Below, piece after piece: positions 17,598-26,365 of a DNA stretch of 64,000 bases. The first letter of the stretch is position 1; every line of letters starts with the position of its first letter. The notes below the pieces were generated by a model. It ran no database searches and was not told the origin of the DNA. It saw nothing but the letters and a program-made list of their open reading frames with translations. The position numbers were made by a program, and so were the translations under genes. The stretch is taken from contig NZ_CP163444.1 of NCBI RefSeq assembly GCF_041053105.1, positions 8,092,501 to 8,156,500 on the forward strand, read 5' to 3'. This stretch comes from Streptomyces sp. R44. Lineage in GTDB: Bacteria > Actinomycetota > Actinomycetes > Streptomycetales > Streptomycetaceae.

Positions 17598-19392
17598 GCC
17601 GCACCGTCGGCGCCGGCTCGGGCACCGGACGCCTCCATGTGCCCTCCTCGTCCGCGACCTCGGCGAACTCCCAGTTCCGGCAGGTCTTGTCGAGTGCCAG
17701 CGGGTAGAGGGTGAGCGTGCCGTCCGGTGCGAGGTGCATCCGGAGGAAGCCCTTGTGTTCGTCGACGGACTGCCCGGACATCTGCCAGTCGGCCACCAGG
17801 CCACGGTTCGTCCACAGCACCCACAGGGCGAAGAGCTGGGAGCCCAGGCAGGCGCCCATCACGGCGGCGACGACCAGCAGGATCGCCACGAACGCGAAGC
17901 CGTTCCAGGAGGACGGCACCGACCGGGTGATGGCGACGGTGACGGCCAGGGCCGCGGCGGCGACCGCCGCCTGGAACAGTACGGCCGCGAGCGGACCGGA
18001 CGGGGCCCGGGGGCGCCGTTCGCGCAGCAGACCCCTGCCCCAGCCGATCACGAAGGACAGGACGAAGAGGGCGGCACTGGCGCAGAGCAGGCGGAGCACG
18101 TCGTCGGCATCGGCGTTCCGCAGGGCCCCGACGGGATGGTGCCGGCCCTCGGCCAGCGCGAACGCGCCGCTCGCGATCAGGACGAGCACCATCTGCACCG
18201 CCCCGGCCAGGACGGCGAATCCGGGGTTGCGCCGCGGGAGCCAGTACCGCGACCAGGGCTTGGCGATCGCGCCGGTGAGCGAGCGGGACTCCGCCGCGTC
18301 CGGGTACGTGCGCTGGGCGAGGGCGAAGGCCGTCGGCGGCTTGTCCTTCTTCTGCATGCGCGAGGTGGCCGGCGGCAGCGGCAGGACCTTCGGGAGCCTG
18401 TGGGTGGACGAGAGGTACGCCCCGCCCAGGCCGCACGTCACCATCTGGCGCCGCCGGGGGTCCGGGGGCAGGGCGTCGTCGGCCCCGGCCCCGTCGTCGG
18501 GCAGGCGCTCCGCGTAGCGGGCGTAGTGGTGCTTGTCGCCGGTCAGCCACAGCCGGATCGAGGCTCCCGTCTCCTCGTGCTTCCGGGTCGTCCGGTCGAA
18601 GCGGGACCGCACGATGTTGCGGTCGAACCAGTGCAGGGAGTTGAAGGCGTCGGGCCTCTCGTCGCTCCTCACCCAGGTGGGCTCGGCCGAGCAGACGATC
18701 ACGCCGTCACCCGGACGCAGTCGCGGCGAGAAGTACGTCTCGAAGTAGCGCCGCTGCGGATCGTCGAAGTAGGTGCCGAGCTGGCTGTCCAGACCGACGA
18801 GCCACCAGCGCTGCGGCAGCTCCACGGCGAAGTAGCTCCGGGTCTGCCGGGTCTGCCAGCCGCCGATCACGCTCTCCTGCGTGAACATCCGCAGGAAGGC
18901 GGTGAGTCCGTCGTACCAGTCGTGGTTGCCCGGCAGCGCGACCATGAGCGGCTCGTCCGGCGCCGAGGGGAGCGCCGCGCGGTAGGGGCCCTTCATCCGG
19001 TCCTCGTACGCGGTCGCCGACGCCACCGGGTACACCTGGTCCCCGCCGAGGACGAGCAGCGAGCCACGGGGGAGCGGGCCGGGCCCGTCGACGGCCAGTC
19101 GGTCCGCCCCGAGGGCGAAGGCCACCGAGGCCGTCGCCTCGAAGCCGTCGCCGAGGTCCGCGACGAAGTCGATCCAGAGCTCCTCCGCGTCGGGGTCCCT
19201 CAACGGCGCCCGCAGCAGACCGGCCTCCAGCGCGCCCTGGATCTCTCGTTTGTCCGAGTAGTCGGCGAAGACGGCGGCCAGGCAGACCTTGACCGCCGTA
19301 CGCGCCAGCTCCTTCGGCGCGAGCCAGCGCACCGGCCCCTGGGGAGTGAACCGGAGATCCTTCGCGTGTCCGCGCAGTTCCTGGAAGTCCAC
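17554..19392 (-). CDS. Membrane-anchored metallophosphoesterase
   Basis: A 612-residue protein. The N-terminal 340 residues hold calcineurin-like phosphoesterase motifs: DFVADLGDGFE, LVLGGDQVYP, LPGNHDWYDG and LTGDKHHYARY, giving the two-metal site. The first motif reads DxG where many relatives have DxH. Four hydrophobic segments follow (roughly residues 385-525), then a soluble tail of about 85 residues. It would hydrolyse a phosphoester or phosphoanhydride, substrate unknown, with the enzyme attached to the membrane. It is the last gene of a three-gene operon, 16 bases after the patatin gene, so it may act on products of lipid turnover (inference). Confidence 0.75.
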   Translation of the reverse strand: MDFQELRGHAKDLRFTPQGPVRWLAPKELARTAVKVCLAAVFADYSDKREIQGALEAGLLRAPLRDPDAEELWIDFVADLGDGFEATASVAFALGADRLAVDGPGPLPRGSLLVLGGDQVYPVASATAYEDRMKGPYRAALPSAPDEPLMVALPGNHDWYDGLTAFLRMFTQESVIGGWQTRQTRSYFAVELPQRWWLVGLDSQLGTYFDDPQRRYFETYFSPRLRPGDGVIVCSAEPTWVRSDERPDAFNSLHWFDRNIVRSRFDRTTRKHEETGASIRLWLTGDKHHYARYAERLPDDGAGADDALPPDPRRRQMVTCGLGGAYLSSTHRLPKVLPLPPATSRMQKKDKPPTAFALAQRTYPDAAESRSLTGAIAKPWSRYWLPRRNPGFAVLAGAVQMVLVLIASGAFALAEGRHHPVGALRNADADDVLRLLCASAALFVLSFVIGWGRGLLRERRPRAPSGPLAAVLFQAAVAAAALAVTVAITRSVPSSWNGFAFVAILLVVAAVMGACLGSQLFALWVLWTNRGLVADWQMSGQSVDEHKGFLRMHLAPDGTLTLYPLALDKTCRNWEFAEVADEEGTWRRPVPEPAPTVRLIEEPVVIARHGQG

Positions 19393-19408
19393 GTCGGCTC
19401 CTCCTCGG

Positions 19409-20956
19409 TCACAGCGGGGACCAGGGCAGGACGTTCTGCGCGTACACGTCCCACAGCTTGCCGAGGAAGAACTGCCCGAACCGCCCCAGGGTGGTCACCC
19501 TGCCGGGCAGTGTCGGTGCTTCGACCCGGAAGGTGGTGAGCTGTTTCAGGAAGTCGGCGGGGCGGATGTGCACGCTCCCCGCGGCCACCGACTCGGCTCC
19601 GGACTCCTCGTCGGCATCGACGTGACCACGGAGGATGCGCGTGTGGAGGACGGAGGTGTCCTTCCAGATGCCCCGACGGGAGTCCTCGCTGACGTCCTTG
19701 TAGCCGCTGAGAGTGAGCCGGTGACCGGCGCGGTCGGTGAAGAAGAGCCGGTAGAGCATCCGCAGGTGCTGCGGGTCGGAGTGCTCCACGAACAGCTGGA
19801 AGGTTCCGCGCTCGACCGGGAGGCGCCCGCCCAGTTCCTCGCAGTGGATCTCTCCGCGCAGCTCGGCCTCGTGCTCCGGGCCGGCGAGGAAGCGGTCCAT
19901 TCCCCGGATGTCGACGGTCACGTGCAGGGCGATGTCGGCGGCGGCTCCGCCCGCCGACGAGGCCGCCTTCCGGGCGTCGTCCGCCCCGAAGACGACACGG
20001 CCGACCATGCGTTCGGTGAAGCGCAGGCGGGTCGGGTCGTCGGGGCGGCCGGGAGGTTCACCGGGCTTCCAGGGGATTCCCTGGTCCGTGCACCAGCGGC
20101 GCGCGTGCTGGACTCCGAGTTCCACGGCCTGGGCGAACCGGTCGCGGCCGAAGTTGATGAGGTAGTTCAGGGGGACCTCGCCGCTCAGCAGCCGGACCTC
20201 GATCGGGCGCCCGAACTCTCCCTCCTCCCCGTTGCCGATCGCGGCGTTGTTCGCCTCGATGCGGCGCAGCCAGTGCTGCAGCCGGCCGTTGGCCGTCGTC
20301 TCGATGATGTGGAAGTAGTTGGCCACGAAGCCGTTGCGCCAGAGGTGCCTCCGGCTGACCGTCCAGATGATCCACAGTTCGTCGCAGCCCCGCCGGATCG
20401 CCTCCTCGACGTTCGCGTCGGTCAGATAGACCGGGTCGATGTACGTCTGCCCGTCGATGACGACCGGAGGGAACCACATGGGCAGCGCCACCCCGGCACA
20501 GAACCGGTCCTCGTCCATGCGGTCGGCGGTCACCGGCTCCAGTTCGTTGGCGCTGAAGTTGTAGAGGTTGAAGGTGGCCTCACGGTCGGTGGCCCGGATC
20601 CGCTCCCAGTCGAGACCCCAGTCCGGGAAGACGTGACGCCGGTAGCCGTCCAGCGTGAAGAGGGAGCGGGCGTAGGGCCCCTTCGGGAGCTCGCGCCAGT
20701 TCGGGGTGACGCCCTTCAGCGGCGAGAGCTTGCGCCAGTTGTCCGCGATCTGGTGCCCGGACATCCCCTGGCAGTACATCGCGAGGTTGAACACGCCTCC
20801 ACTGGCGCCGTCGGCGTGGTCGAACGCCAGATCGGCCTCGTCGAGCAGGACCTGGAGGACGCCCGCCTGGTAGGCCACCTTCAGCCCGCCGCCGGCGAGG
20901 AGGAGAGATCTGCGCGGGGATCCGCTGCGGGGCGTGGCGCCCTGGCCGGTCGTCAT
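19409..20956 (-). CDS. Patatin-like lipase with extra C-terminal domain
   Basis: A 515-residue protein. The first 330 residues look like a patatin-type lipid acyl hydrolase: oxyanion-loop LLAGGGLKVAYQAGVL (about 19-34), nucleophile elbow GASGG with S52, and the region PPVVIDGQTYIDPVYL where D174 would be the catalytic Asp. The usual DG[GA] is DPV here. The last 180 residues (RGTFQLFVEHSDPQHLRMLY, then LTLSGYKDVSEDS, then LKQLTTFRVEAPT) resemble a module I associate with the ends of some GMC oxidoreductase/hydrolase proteins. The start overlaps the GMC gene stop (ATGA). No signal peptide. Probable role: ester hydrolysis on a sterol-like or lipid substrate also attacked by the neighbouring oxidase (inference). 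Confidence 0.7.
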   Translation of the reverse strand: MTTGQGATPRSGSPRRSLLLAGGGLKVAYQAGVLQVLLDEADLAFDHADGASGGVFNLAMYCQGMSGHQIADNWRKLSPLKGVTPNWRELPKGPYARSLFTLDGYRRHVFPDWGLDWERIRATDREATFNLYNFSANELEPVTADRMDEDRFCAGVALPMWFPPVVIDGQTYIDPVYLTDANVEEAIRRGCDELWIIWTVSRRHLWRNGFVANYFHIIETTANGRLQHWLRRIEANNAAIGNGEEGEFGRPIEVRLLSGEVPLNYLINFGRDRFAQAVELGVQHARRWCTDQGIPWKPGEPPGRPDDPTRLRFTERMVGRVVFGADDARKAASSAGGAAADIALHVTVDIRGMDRFLAGPEHEAELRGEIHCEELGGRLPVERGTFQLFVEHSDPQHLRMLYRLFFTDRAGHRLTLSGYKDVSEDSRRGIWKDTSVLHTRILRGHVDADEESGAESVAAGSVHIRPADFLKQLTTFRVEAPTLPGRVTTLGRFGQFFLGKLWDVYAQNVLPWSPL

Positions 20957-22650
20957 GAGGGGCCCTCAGAGTTCTGCCGTTGGTCCTCGATGAGGCGGTC
21001 GGCCGACCGGTCGGCCAGCGCCGCGATGGTGAGCGAGGGGTTCGGACCGACGGGTCCGGGCAGCACCGAGCCGTCGGCGATCGACAGACCCGGACAGCCG
21101 TACACACGGCCGTAGGAGTCCACGACGCCTTCGCGCGGGGTGTGCCCCATCGGCGCGCCGCCCACGGGATGCACGGTGATGAGGCGGTTGAGCAACCACA
21201 GGGGATTCGCGGCGTAGTGTCCGCCGAGGCTGTGGGACACGCGCTCCATGGTCTCGTTCATCTGGTCGAAGTACTGATCGGAGGCGGCCGGTTTCCAGTC
21301 CAGGTCGAGATTCCCGTCCCGGAGGAACATCCGGCCGTCGGGGACGTCCCTTCCCATGCCGAGCAGCGGTAGGGACGTCGCGGTGAAGAGGCCCTTGCCC
21401 ATGGCGTCACCCAGCTGCCGCCCCACCCGGCTGCGCGCGGTCCCGGTCAGCCGCGACCACCCTCGGCGCAGCAGGAATCTCGCGACCCTGTTGGACAGGG
21501 TGAGGACGTTGTGCTCGACGAGCCAGTTGAGAAATTCGGGGTACCCGGCGTCCTCGATGTAGAACCCGCGGTCCCGAGCGCCGCTTCCCTTCCGGTCCAT
21601 GTGCATCGCGCTCGTGATGACCGGTCCGAAACTCGGCTCGAGCAGTCGCGGCACCGTTTCCCCGGGCCGGTCCTGACGCCCCTCCCGGGCTTTGAACACC
21701 ATCCCGAGGAAGTCCCCGTTCCCGGAGAAGTGTGTACCGAGCGCCGGGCTGAGCGCCGGGAAGGCGCTGCGGTTCCGCAACAGCAGATAGGTCGTGCCGA
21801 GCGTGCCCGCGGAGAGGATCAGCCGCCTGGCCCTGACGGTCCGCCGTACGGGAGGAGCCGACGGATCCTCGTCCCCGGCGGCGCGGTGCTCGAGGTACGA
21901 GACCTGGAAGCCCTCTCGGACCCGTTCGAACGAGCGGACCTCGCAGAGGGTCCGGATGTCCGCCCCGAGCCGCTGCGCGGCGCTGAGGTACGTGAAGTCC
22001 AGACTGTTCTTGCTGCCGAAGTTGCAGCCGAGGTCGCATTCGCCGACGAGCTTGCAGGCATACCGCGGCATGTGGTGCAGATTGTCCGCGCCGTCGTCGA
22101 GGGGGGCGCCGGGCACCGGGGGGTCTCCGAAGGAGACGGCCAGCAGCGGAAGTTCCCACGGCAGTCCCAGTCGCTCGGCGGCCTGGCGCATGGCGAGCGT
22201 CTTGGGAGTGCTCCGGTAGGGCTCCACGTCGAAGGGGTACCGCCGCGCGCCCATCATGGTCTCGACGGCCCCGTAGTGCGGATCGAGGTCCTCACGGGTG
22301 ACGGGCCAGTTCTCGTATCCGCCGTCGAACGCCTCGTGCACGAACCAGCTCTCCGGCTTGCGGATCAGCACGTTCGCGTAGATCAACGACCCCCCGCCGA
22401 GACCACTGGACACGAGCGCGTCCATCGTCGAGAAGCTCCACATGTCGTACATCCCGTACAACCGGGAGTCCGGGTCCCAGAAGTTCCTGGCCGCCTCGTG
22501 GGGGCTGCGGGGAAAGGACCCGGGCGGGAACGGCTTGCCTCTTTCGAGGACGCAGACGCGGAGGCCGGCGTCGGCCAGGCGATACGCCGTCACGGACCCG
22601 CCGAATCCCGACCCGACGACGACGGCATCGAAAACGTCCACGCTCGCCAC
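20953..22650 (-). CDS. GMC-family oxidoreductase, cholesterol-oxidase-like
   Basis: A 565-residue flavoprotein. The FAD-binding Rossmann motif VVVGSGFGGSVTAYRLA starts at residue 10, followed by the ALVSSGLGGGSLIYANVLI segment typical of the cholesterol-oxidase branch. A Cys-containing patch (CKLVGECDLGCNFGSKN) and the C-terminal HPVGGAPMGHTPREGVVDSY and LPGPVGPNPSLTIAALADRS segments complete the family. It lacks an export signal. The start is GTG at 22650. It is the first gene of a tight operon with the patatin-like and metallophosphoesterase genes. Substrate is probably a sterol or similar secondary alcohol, but the sequence does not fix it. Confidence 0.8.
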   Translation of the reverse strand: MASVDVFDAVVVGSGFGGSVTAYRLADAGLRVCVLERGKPFPPGSFPRSPHEAARNFWDPDSRLYGMYDMWSFSTMDALVSSGLGGGSLIYANVLIRKPESWFVHEAFDGGYENWPVTREDLDPHYGAVETMMGARRYPFDVEPYRSTPKTLAMRQAAERLGLPWELPLLAVSFGDPPVPGAPLDDGADNLHHMPRYACKLVGECDLGCNFGSKNSLDFTYLSAAQRLGADIRTLCEVRSFERVREGFQVSYLEHRAAGDEDPSAPPVRRTVRARRLILSAGTLGTTYLLLRNRSAFPALSPALGTHFSGNGDFLGMVFKAREGRQDRPGETVPRLLEPSFGPVITSAMHMDRKGSGARDRGFYIEDAGYPEFLNWLVEHNVLTLSNRVARFLLRRGWSRLTGTARSRVGRQLGDAMGKGLFTATSLPLLGMGRDVPDGRMFLRDGNLDLDWKPAASDQYFDQMNETMERVSHSLGGHYAANPLWLLNRLITVHPVGGAPMGHTPREGVVDSYGRVYGCPGLSIADGSVLPGPVGPNPSLTIAALADRSADRLIEDQRQNSEGPS

Positions 22651-22731
22651 CTACTGGAAGCCGGAGCCGGAACAGTTGCCTTGACTTCCCCCCTCGTCTG
22701 CGGCTGCCGCGCGCACGACCTCTCTCCATGG

Positions 22732-22750
22732 TTCACCCGTGTGTGGTGAA
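22732..22750. promoter_or_regulatory. Palindrome upstream of GMC operon
   Basis: TTCACC and GGTGAA flank 7 bases, giving a perfect 6-bp inverted repeat 82 bases before the GMC start. It sits in the 224-base gap between the GMC operon and the end of the XRE-TPR gene and is a candidate operator. No T-run follows, so a terminator is less likely. Otherwise I see nothing definite in this gap. Confidence 0.35.
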
Positions 22751-22874
22751 GCGCATGTCGAAGCGCCGGTCGTCACCGACGTGGTGAGGGCGGAGCCTTC
22801 GGCGGGGAGCGTAGACGCCGCGCCCGCACGCCACGATCCGCGACCATCCGGTTGCTCCTCGTCGCTCCTCGTCG

Positions 22875-24227
22875 CTACAGGAGCGGCTGCGCGGGTGCCG
22901 GGCCGAGCGTGGTGGTGCCGGCCGTGCGGTGACCGAGGCCCGTGCGGTACGCGTCGAGGGCCGCCTCCACCCGGCCGGTGCGGCGCAGCAGGTCGCCGAG
23001 GAGCCGGCACAGGTCGGCGAGGTCGCCCGCGGCGCCCGCCCGTTCCAGGAGGCTCAGCGCGCGGACGTAGTGCTCCTCGGCCGCCTCGGTGTCCCGGGCG
23101 TCCTCGGCGATGATGCCGAGCAGCCGGTGGGCGGCGGCCGCGTGGACCGCGCCGCGTTCCGGGGAGAGCCCCCCGACCACCCCCCGGAGGAGGCTCGACG
23201 CCTCCTCGGACTCGCCGCGCCGGTGCAGCACGTCGGCGAGTTCGACGGTGACCTGACTGCTGTAGAGGGTGGCGCGGTGGGAGGCGAGCATGGCCAGGGC
23301 GGCACGCAACTCCTCCTCGGCGCGCGAGAGTTCGCCGTTCTGCGCGTACACGTACCCCCGCATCCAGCGGCAGTTGGCGAGCTCCGTACGGATCTTCAGC
23401 TGGTGGTACATCTCGGCGGCCTTGGCGAGTGAGGCGTCGGCCTCGGCGATCCTGCCCTCGGCGAGCAGGGTGCGGGCGACCGAGCGGTGCATCCGGGCGA
23501 TCAGCGCCGGGTCCCCGGCCTGGGGGGCGAGGGCGAGGGCCAGCTCCGCGGCCTGGGCGGCGCGGGCCTGCGCACCCATGTCCATGTAGGGGCTGATCAG
23601 GGCGGTGTGGAGCAGCAGCAGGGCGTCCGGGTCGTGCAGTCCGGCGCGGTTGATCTCGTCGAGCGTGGACTCCAGGAGGTAGACGGCGTAGCGGAGTTCG
23701 CCGGCCAGGTAGTGGGTGACGGCGCGGCCGCGTCGGGCCGGGACACGGGCGGGCAGCGAGGCCTCGGCCAGGGCCTGTTCGGCGTGCTCGAAGTGTTCGC
23801 GGGCGGCCGTGAGGTCGCCGGTGTCGAGACGGCATTCGCCGAGTCCGAGCAGCGCGGTGGCCCGTTCGTCGACGAGCCCGTGCGTCACGGCCTCCGCGAG
23901 CAGCTCGGCGTACTGGAGGGCCGCCTGTTCGGCCTCGCCGTCGGCGAGGACACGGTGCGCCTCGGTGAGCCGGAGCCGCAGGTCGGTGGCGAGATGGGTG
24001 GGCCGCCCGGTGGCGAGCTCCTCGAAGGCGACGCCGAGCCGGTCGGCGAGATGGCGCAGCGCCTCGTCGGAAGGGCGCACCCGGCCGGCCTCCAGGGTGG
24101 AGACATAGGCGGGCGTGTAGGAGGGCTCGGCCAGCTGTCGCTGTGTCAGCCCCCGCTCGTGCCGCAGCCGTTGCACCCTGCGGCCGATGATCTCGGGGTC
24201 GTCCCGCTTCGCCATGCGCTCCATCAT
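22875..24227 (-). CDS. XRE-family regulator with TPR domain
   Basis: A 450-residue regulator. I place the start at ATG 24227 because GGGGGAGG lies 7 bases upstream; a longer reading frame exists but lacks a site. Residues about 14-70 form an XRE helix-turn-helix (GRRVQRLRHERGLTQRQLAE, then AYVSTLEAGRVRPSDEAL). The rest is tetratricopeptide-like helical pairs (ALQYAELLAEAVTHGLVDER, ALLGLGECRLDTGDLTAARE), typical of Streptomyces regulators that sense a peptide or protein through the TPR array. It is divergent from the M64 peptidase gene, with a 20-base inverted repeat between them, so it may control that gene and itself. Confidence 0.8.
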   Translation of the reverse strand: MMERMAKRDDPEIIGRRVQRLRHERGLTQRQLAEPSYTPAYVSTLEAGRVRPSDEALRHLADRLGVAFEELATGRPTHLATDLRLRLTEAHRVLADGEAEQAALQYAELLAEAVTHGLVDERATALLGLGECRLDTGDLTAAREHFEHAEQALAEASLPARVPARRGRAVTHYLAGELRYAVYLLESTLDEINRAGLHDPDALLLLHTALISPYMDMGAQARAAQAAELALALAPQAGDPALIARMHRSVARTLLAEGRIAEADASLAKAAEMYHQLKIRTELANCRWMRGYVYAQNGELSRAEEELRAALAMLASHRATLYSSQVTVELADVLHRRGESEEASSLLRGVVGGLSPERGAVHAAAAHRLLGIIAEDARDTEAAEEHYVRALSLLERAGAAGDLADLCRLLGDLLRRTGRVEAALDAYRTGLGHRTAGTTTLGPAPAQPLL

Positions 24228-24341
24228 GCCAGTGCCTCCCCCTGTCCTCGCCGGTGAGAGCGCTGCCGTGACGGTTCCACGTCGCTCGCCCACCGTGCTC
24301 GTCCCGCCGGGGGCCTTGTGTCCCCGACGCTCAACCCCCTA

Positions 24342-24361
24342 GCTTAAGCGGCCGGTTAAGC
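24342..24361. promoter_or_regulatory. 20-bp inverted repeat between XRE-TPR and M64 genes
   Basis: GCTTAAGCGG followed directly by CCGGTTAAGC; the two 10-base halves are complementary at 9 of 10 positions. It lies 31 bases before the peptidase start and about 115 bases from the divergent regulator start, the right place for an operator of the divergent pair. AT-rich TTAA cores stand out in this GC-rich DNA. Confidence 0.5.
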
Positions 24362-24392
24362 AGATTTACATCCATGCTTGAGAGAGGTCGTC

Positions 24393-25727
24393 GTGCCCAG
24401 ACACGGATCTACCCGCACCCGCTGGATCGTCTCCGTCGGCGCCGCCGTCACGGCCGCCGCCCTGCTCGCCGGCGCGAACACCGCCGGCGCGGAGCCCGTC
24501 CCCGTCTCCGGCTCCGACACGGTGGCGACCCACGAGGCCGAGTACTTCGACGGCCCCGGAGCCGAGCCCCGCCACAAGAGGGTCCCGGCCCGGGCCCCGG
24601 CCAGGATCACCGGCCACCGGTCCGCGACCGCCGCCGCCCCGACCGCCGCCGCGGTCACGCCCGTCCAGCAGACCGGACCGGTCTCCGGACGGCTCGACCT
24701 GGTCGTCATGGGCGACGGCTACACCGCGGGACAGCAGGCCGACTTCCACGCGGACGCGCAGGCCACGATCGACGCGGTCTTCGCCGTCGAGCCGTACGCC
24801 AGTTACCGCGGCCTGTTCAACATCTGGCTGGTGGACGCCGCCTCCGCCGAGTCCGGCGTCTCCGGCGACCCGACAGCGGGAGTCGTGAAGAACACGGCCC
24901 TCAGCTCCTACTTCTTCTGCGAGGACACGGAGCGGCTGCTCTGCGTCGACACCTCGAAGGTCACCACGTACGCCGACCAGGCGCCCGCCTCCGACATCGT
25001 CTTCGTCATAGCCAACTCCACCAAATACGGGGGCGCGGGCTACAGCTTCACCACCCCGCCGGCCGGGGCGTCGTACCACGGCATCGCGACCATGTCCTCC
25101 GACAACCCGCAGTCGTACCTCATAGGCGCCCACGAACTCGGACACTCGATAGGCCTGCTGGCCGACGAGTACCAGTACGCCGGCTACGGCGCCTACCCGT
25201 ACCCCTCGTCCGCCAGCACCAACATCTCCGTCACCGCCGACCTCGGCACGAGCAAGTGGTACCGCTGGCTGGGCGAGCAGGACCCGACCGGGTCCGTGAT
25301 CGGCACCTACGAGGGCGGCGACTACTACGAGACGGGCGTCTACCGCCCGACCAGCACCTCCCTCATGCGGACCCTGGCCTCCACGCAGTTCAACCACGTC
25401 GGACGCGAGGCGATGATCAAGGGCTTCTACACCTACGCGGACGCCGCGACCTCGACCGTGCCGACCGGCACGCGGGTCCGCGCGACCCAGGCGCTCACCG
25501 TCCAGCTGGCCCCGGTGTCCGGCCTGGCGAACCCGGTCCTGACCTGGTACGTCGACGGGAAGCAGGTCACCTCGGCCACCGGGGACCGCTCGGTGACCCC
25601 CGCCGAACTCGGCGCGGTCCGCAGCGGCCAGCGGGTCACCGCCACGGTCACCGACACCACGGCCGCCGTCCGCGACCCCGAGGTCCGCGCGGCCACGAGC
25701 AACTCGCTCACCTGGCGTGTGCGCTGA
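24393..25727 (+). CDS. Secreted M64-family zinc metallopeptidase
   Basis: A 444-residue exported peptidase. GTG 24393 follows GAGAGAGG by 6 bases; the frame also opens at TTG 24378 with no better site. A signal peptide is clear (basic start, then WIVSVGAAVTAAALLAGANT, cleavage near AGA). The catalytic region has the M64 hallmark VVMGDGYTAGQQADF and the zinc motif HELGHSIG at residues 247-254 followed by LLADEY. The C-terminal 100 residues form an Ig-like/beta-rich extension. The family includes IgA-cleaving peptidases, but Streptomyces members are general secreted proteases of unknown target. A hairpin terminator follows the stop by 22 bases. Confidence 0.85.
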   Translation: MPRHGSTRTRWIVSVGAAVTAAALLAGANTAGAEPVPVSGSDTVATHEAEYFDGPGAEPRHKRVPARAPARITGHRSATAAAPTAAAVTPVQQTGPVSGRLDLVVMGDGYTAGQQADFHADAQATIDAVFAVEPYASYRGLFNIWLVDAASAESGVSGDPTAGVVKNTALSSYFFCEDTERLLCVDTSKVTTYADQAPASDIVFVIANSTKYGGAGYSFTTPPAGASYHGIATMSSDNPQSYLIGAHELGHSIGLLADEYQYAGYGAYPYPSSASTNISVTADLGTSKWYRWLGEQDPTGSVIGTYEGGDYYETGVYRPTSTSLMRTLASTQFNHVGREAMIKGFYTYADAATSTVPTGTRVRATQALTVQLAPVSGLANPVLTWYVDGKQVTSATGDRSVTPAELGAVRSGQRVTATVTDTTAAVRDPEVRAATSNSLTWRVR

Positions 25728-25749
25728 CGATCCCTGACACAGGGGCGGG

Positions 25750-25778
25750 GGGCCCGCCACGCCCGACTCGGCGGGCCC
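25750..25778 (+). terminator. Hairpin terminator after M64 gene
   Basis: GGGCCCGCC and GGCGGGCCC form a perfect 9-bp stem with an 11-base loop, 22 bases after the peptidase stop. No U-tract, as usual in high-GC actinomycetes. Confidence 0.7.
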
Positions 25779-25803
25779 TCAGGACGGGGCCGAGGCCGGT
25801 GAG

Positions 25804-26290
25804 ATGCCGTGGATCGCCGCCGACGCCCACCTGGTCCTCGGCATGATCGCCCTCGCCAAGGGCGAATGGAGCCAGGTCGACGAGTGGCTCGGCGGCGCGG
25901 GACTGGCCGCCCCCGAAGACGGCTCCGTGCCGCTGGTCGCCGGTGCCTCGGGCGCCCGGATCCGCCTCGCCCTCGCCCGGCAGGATGTGGACCTCGCCGC
26001 GGCCGAGGCCGACGGCGCCTGGACGCGGCTGCGCGACAAAGGCGTGTGGGTCTGTGCCGCCGAAGCGGCGCCCCGGGCCGTCAAGGCCGCGCTCGCGGCG
26101 GGCCGGCCGGAGGTGGCGGCTGACCGAGCCGCCGAATTCGCCGCCGGGCTCCACGGCCGCCGGGCCCCCGTGGCCGACGCCGCTCTCGACTGGTGCCACG
26201 CCCTGATCGCCGAGGCCGCAGGACAGTCGGAGCCGTGTGGGACGCGGCCCGGGCCACCCCCGCGCGCCCACCGACCGGAGGAGCGCCGCC
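25804..26290 (+). pseudogene. Remnant of a large LuxR/AAA-type regulator (C-terminal fragment)
   Basis: The frame from 25804 reads WIAADAHLVLGMIALAKGEW, then GARIRLALARQDVDLAAAEA and DAALDWCHALIAEAAGQ, helical repeat sequence resembling the C-terminal part of AAA-ATPase LuxR regulators. It begins just after the M64 terminator with no ribosome-binding site or N-terminal domains. The similarity stops near 26225 and seems to continue briefly in another frame (VGAVWDAARA), indicating a frameshift. No ATPase or HTH is nearby. I read it as a decayed fragment left by deletion. Confidence 0.5.
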
Positions 26291-26365
26291 CGCCGGGACG
26301 GACTTCGTACGGCGAACAATTCCTAGGTATCCGCGCCCAGGACGCCGTACTGCCTTGTCGGTGCG

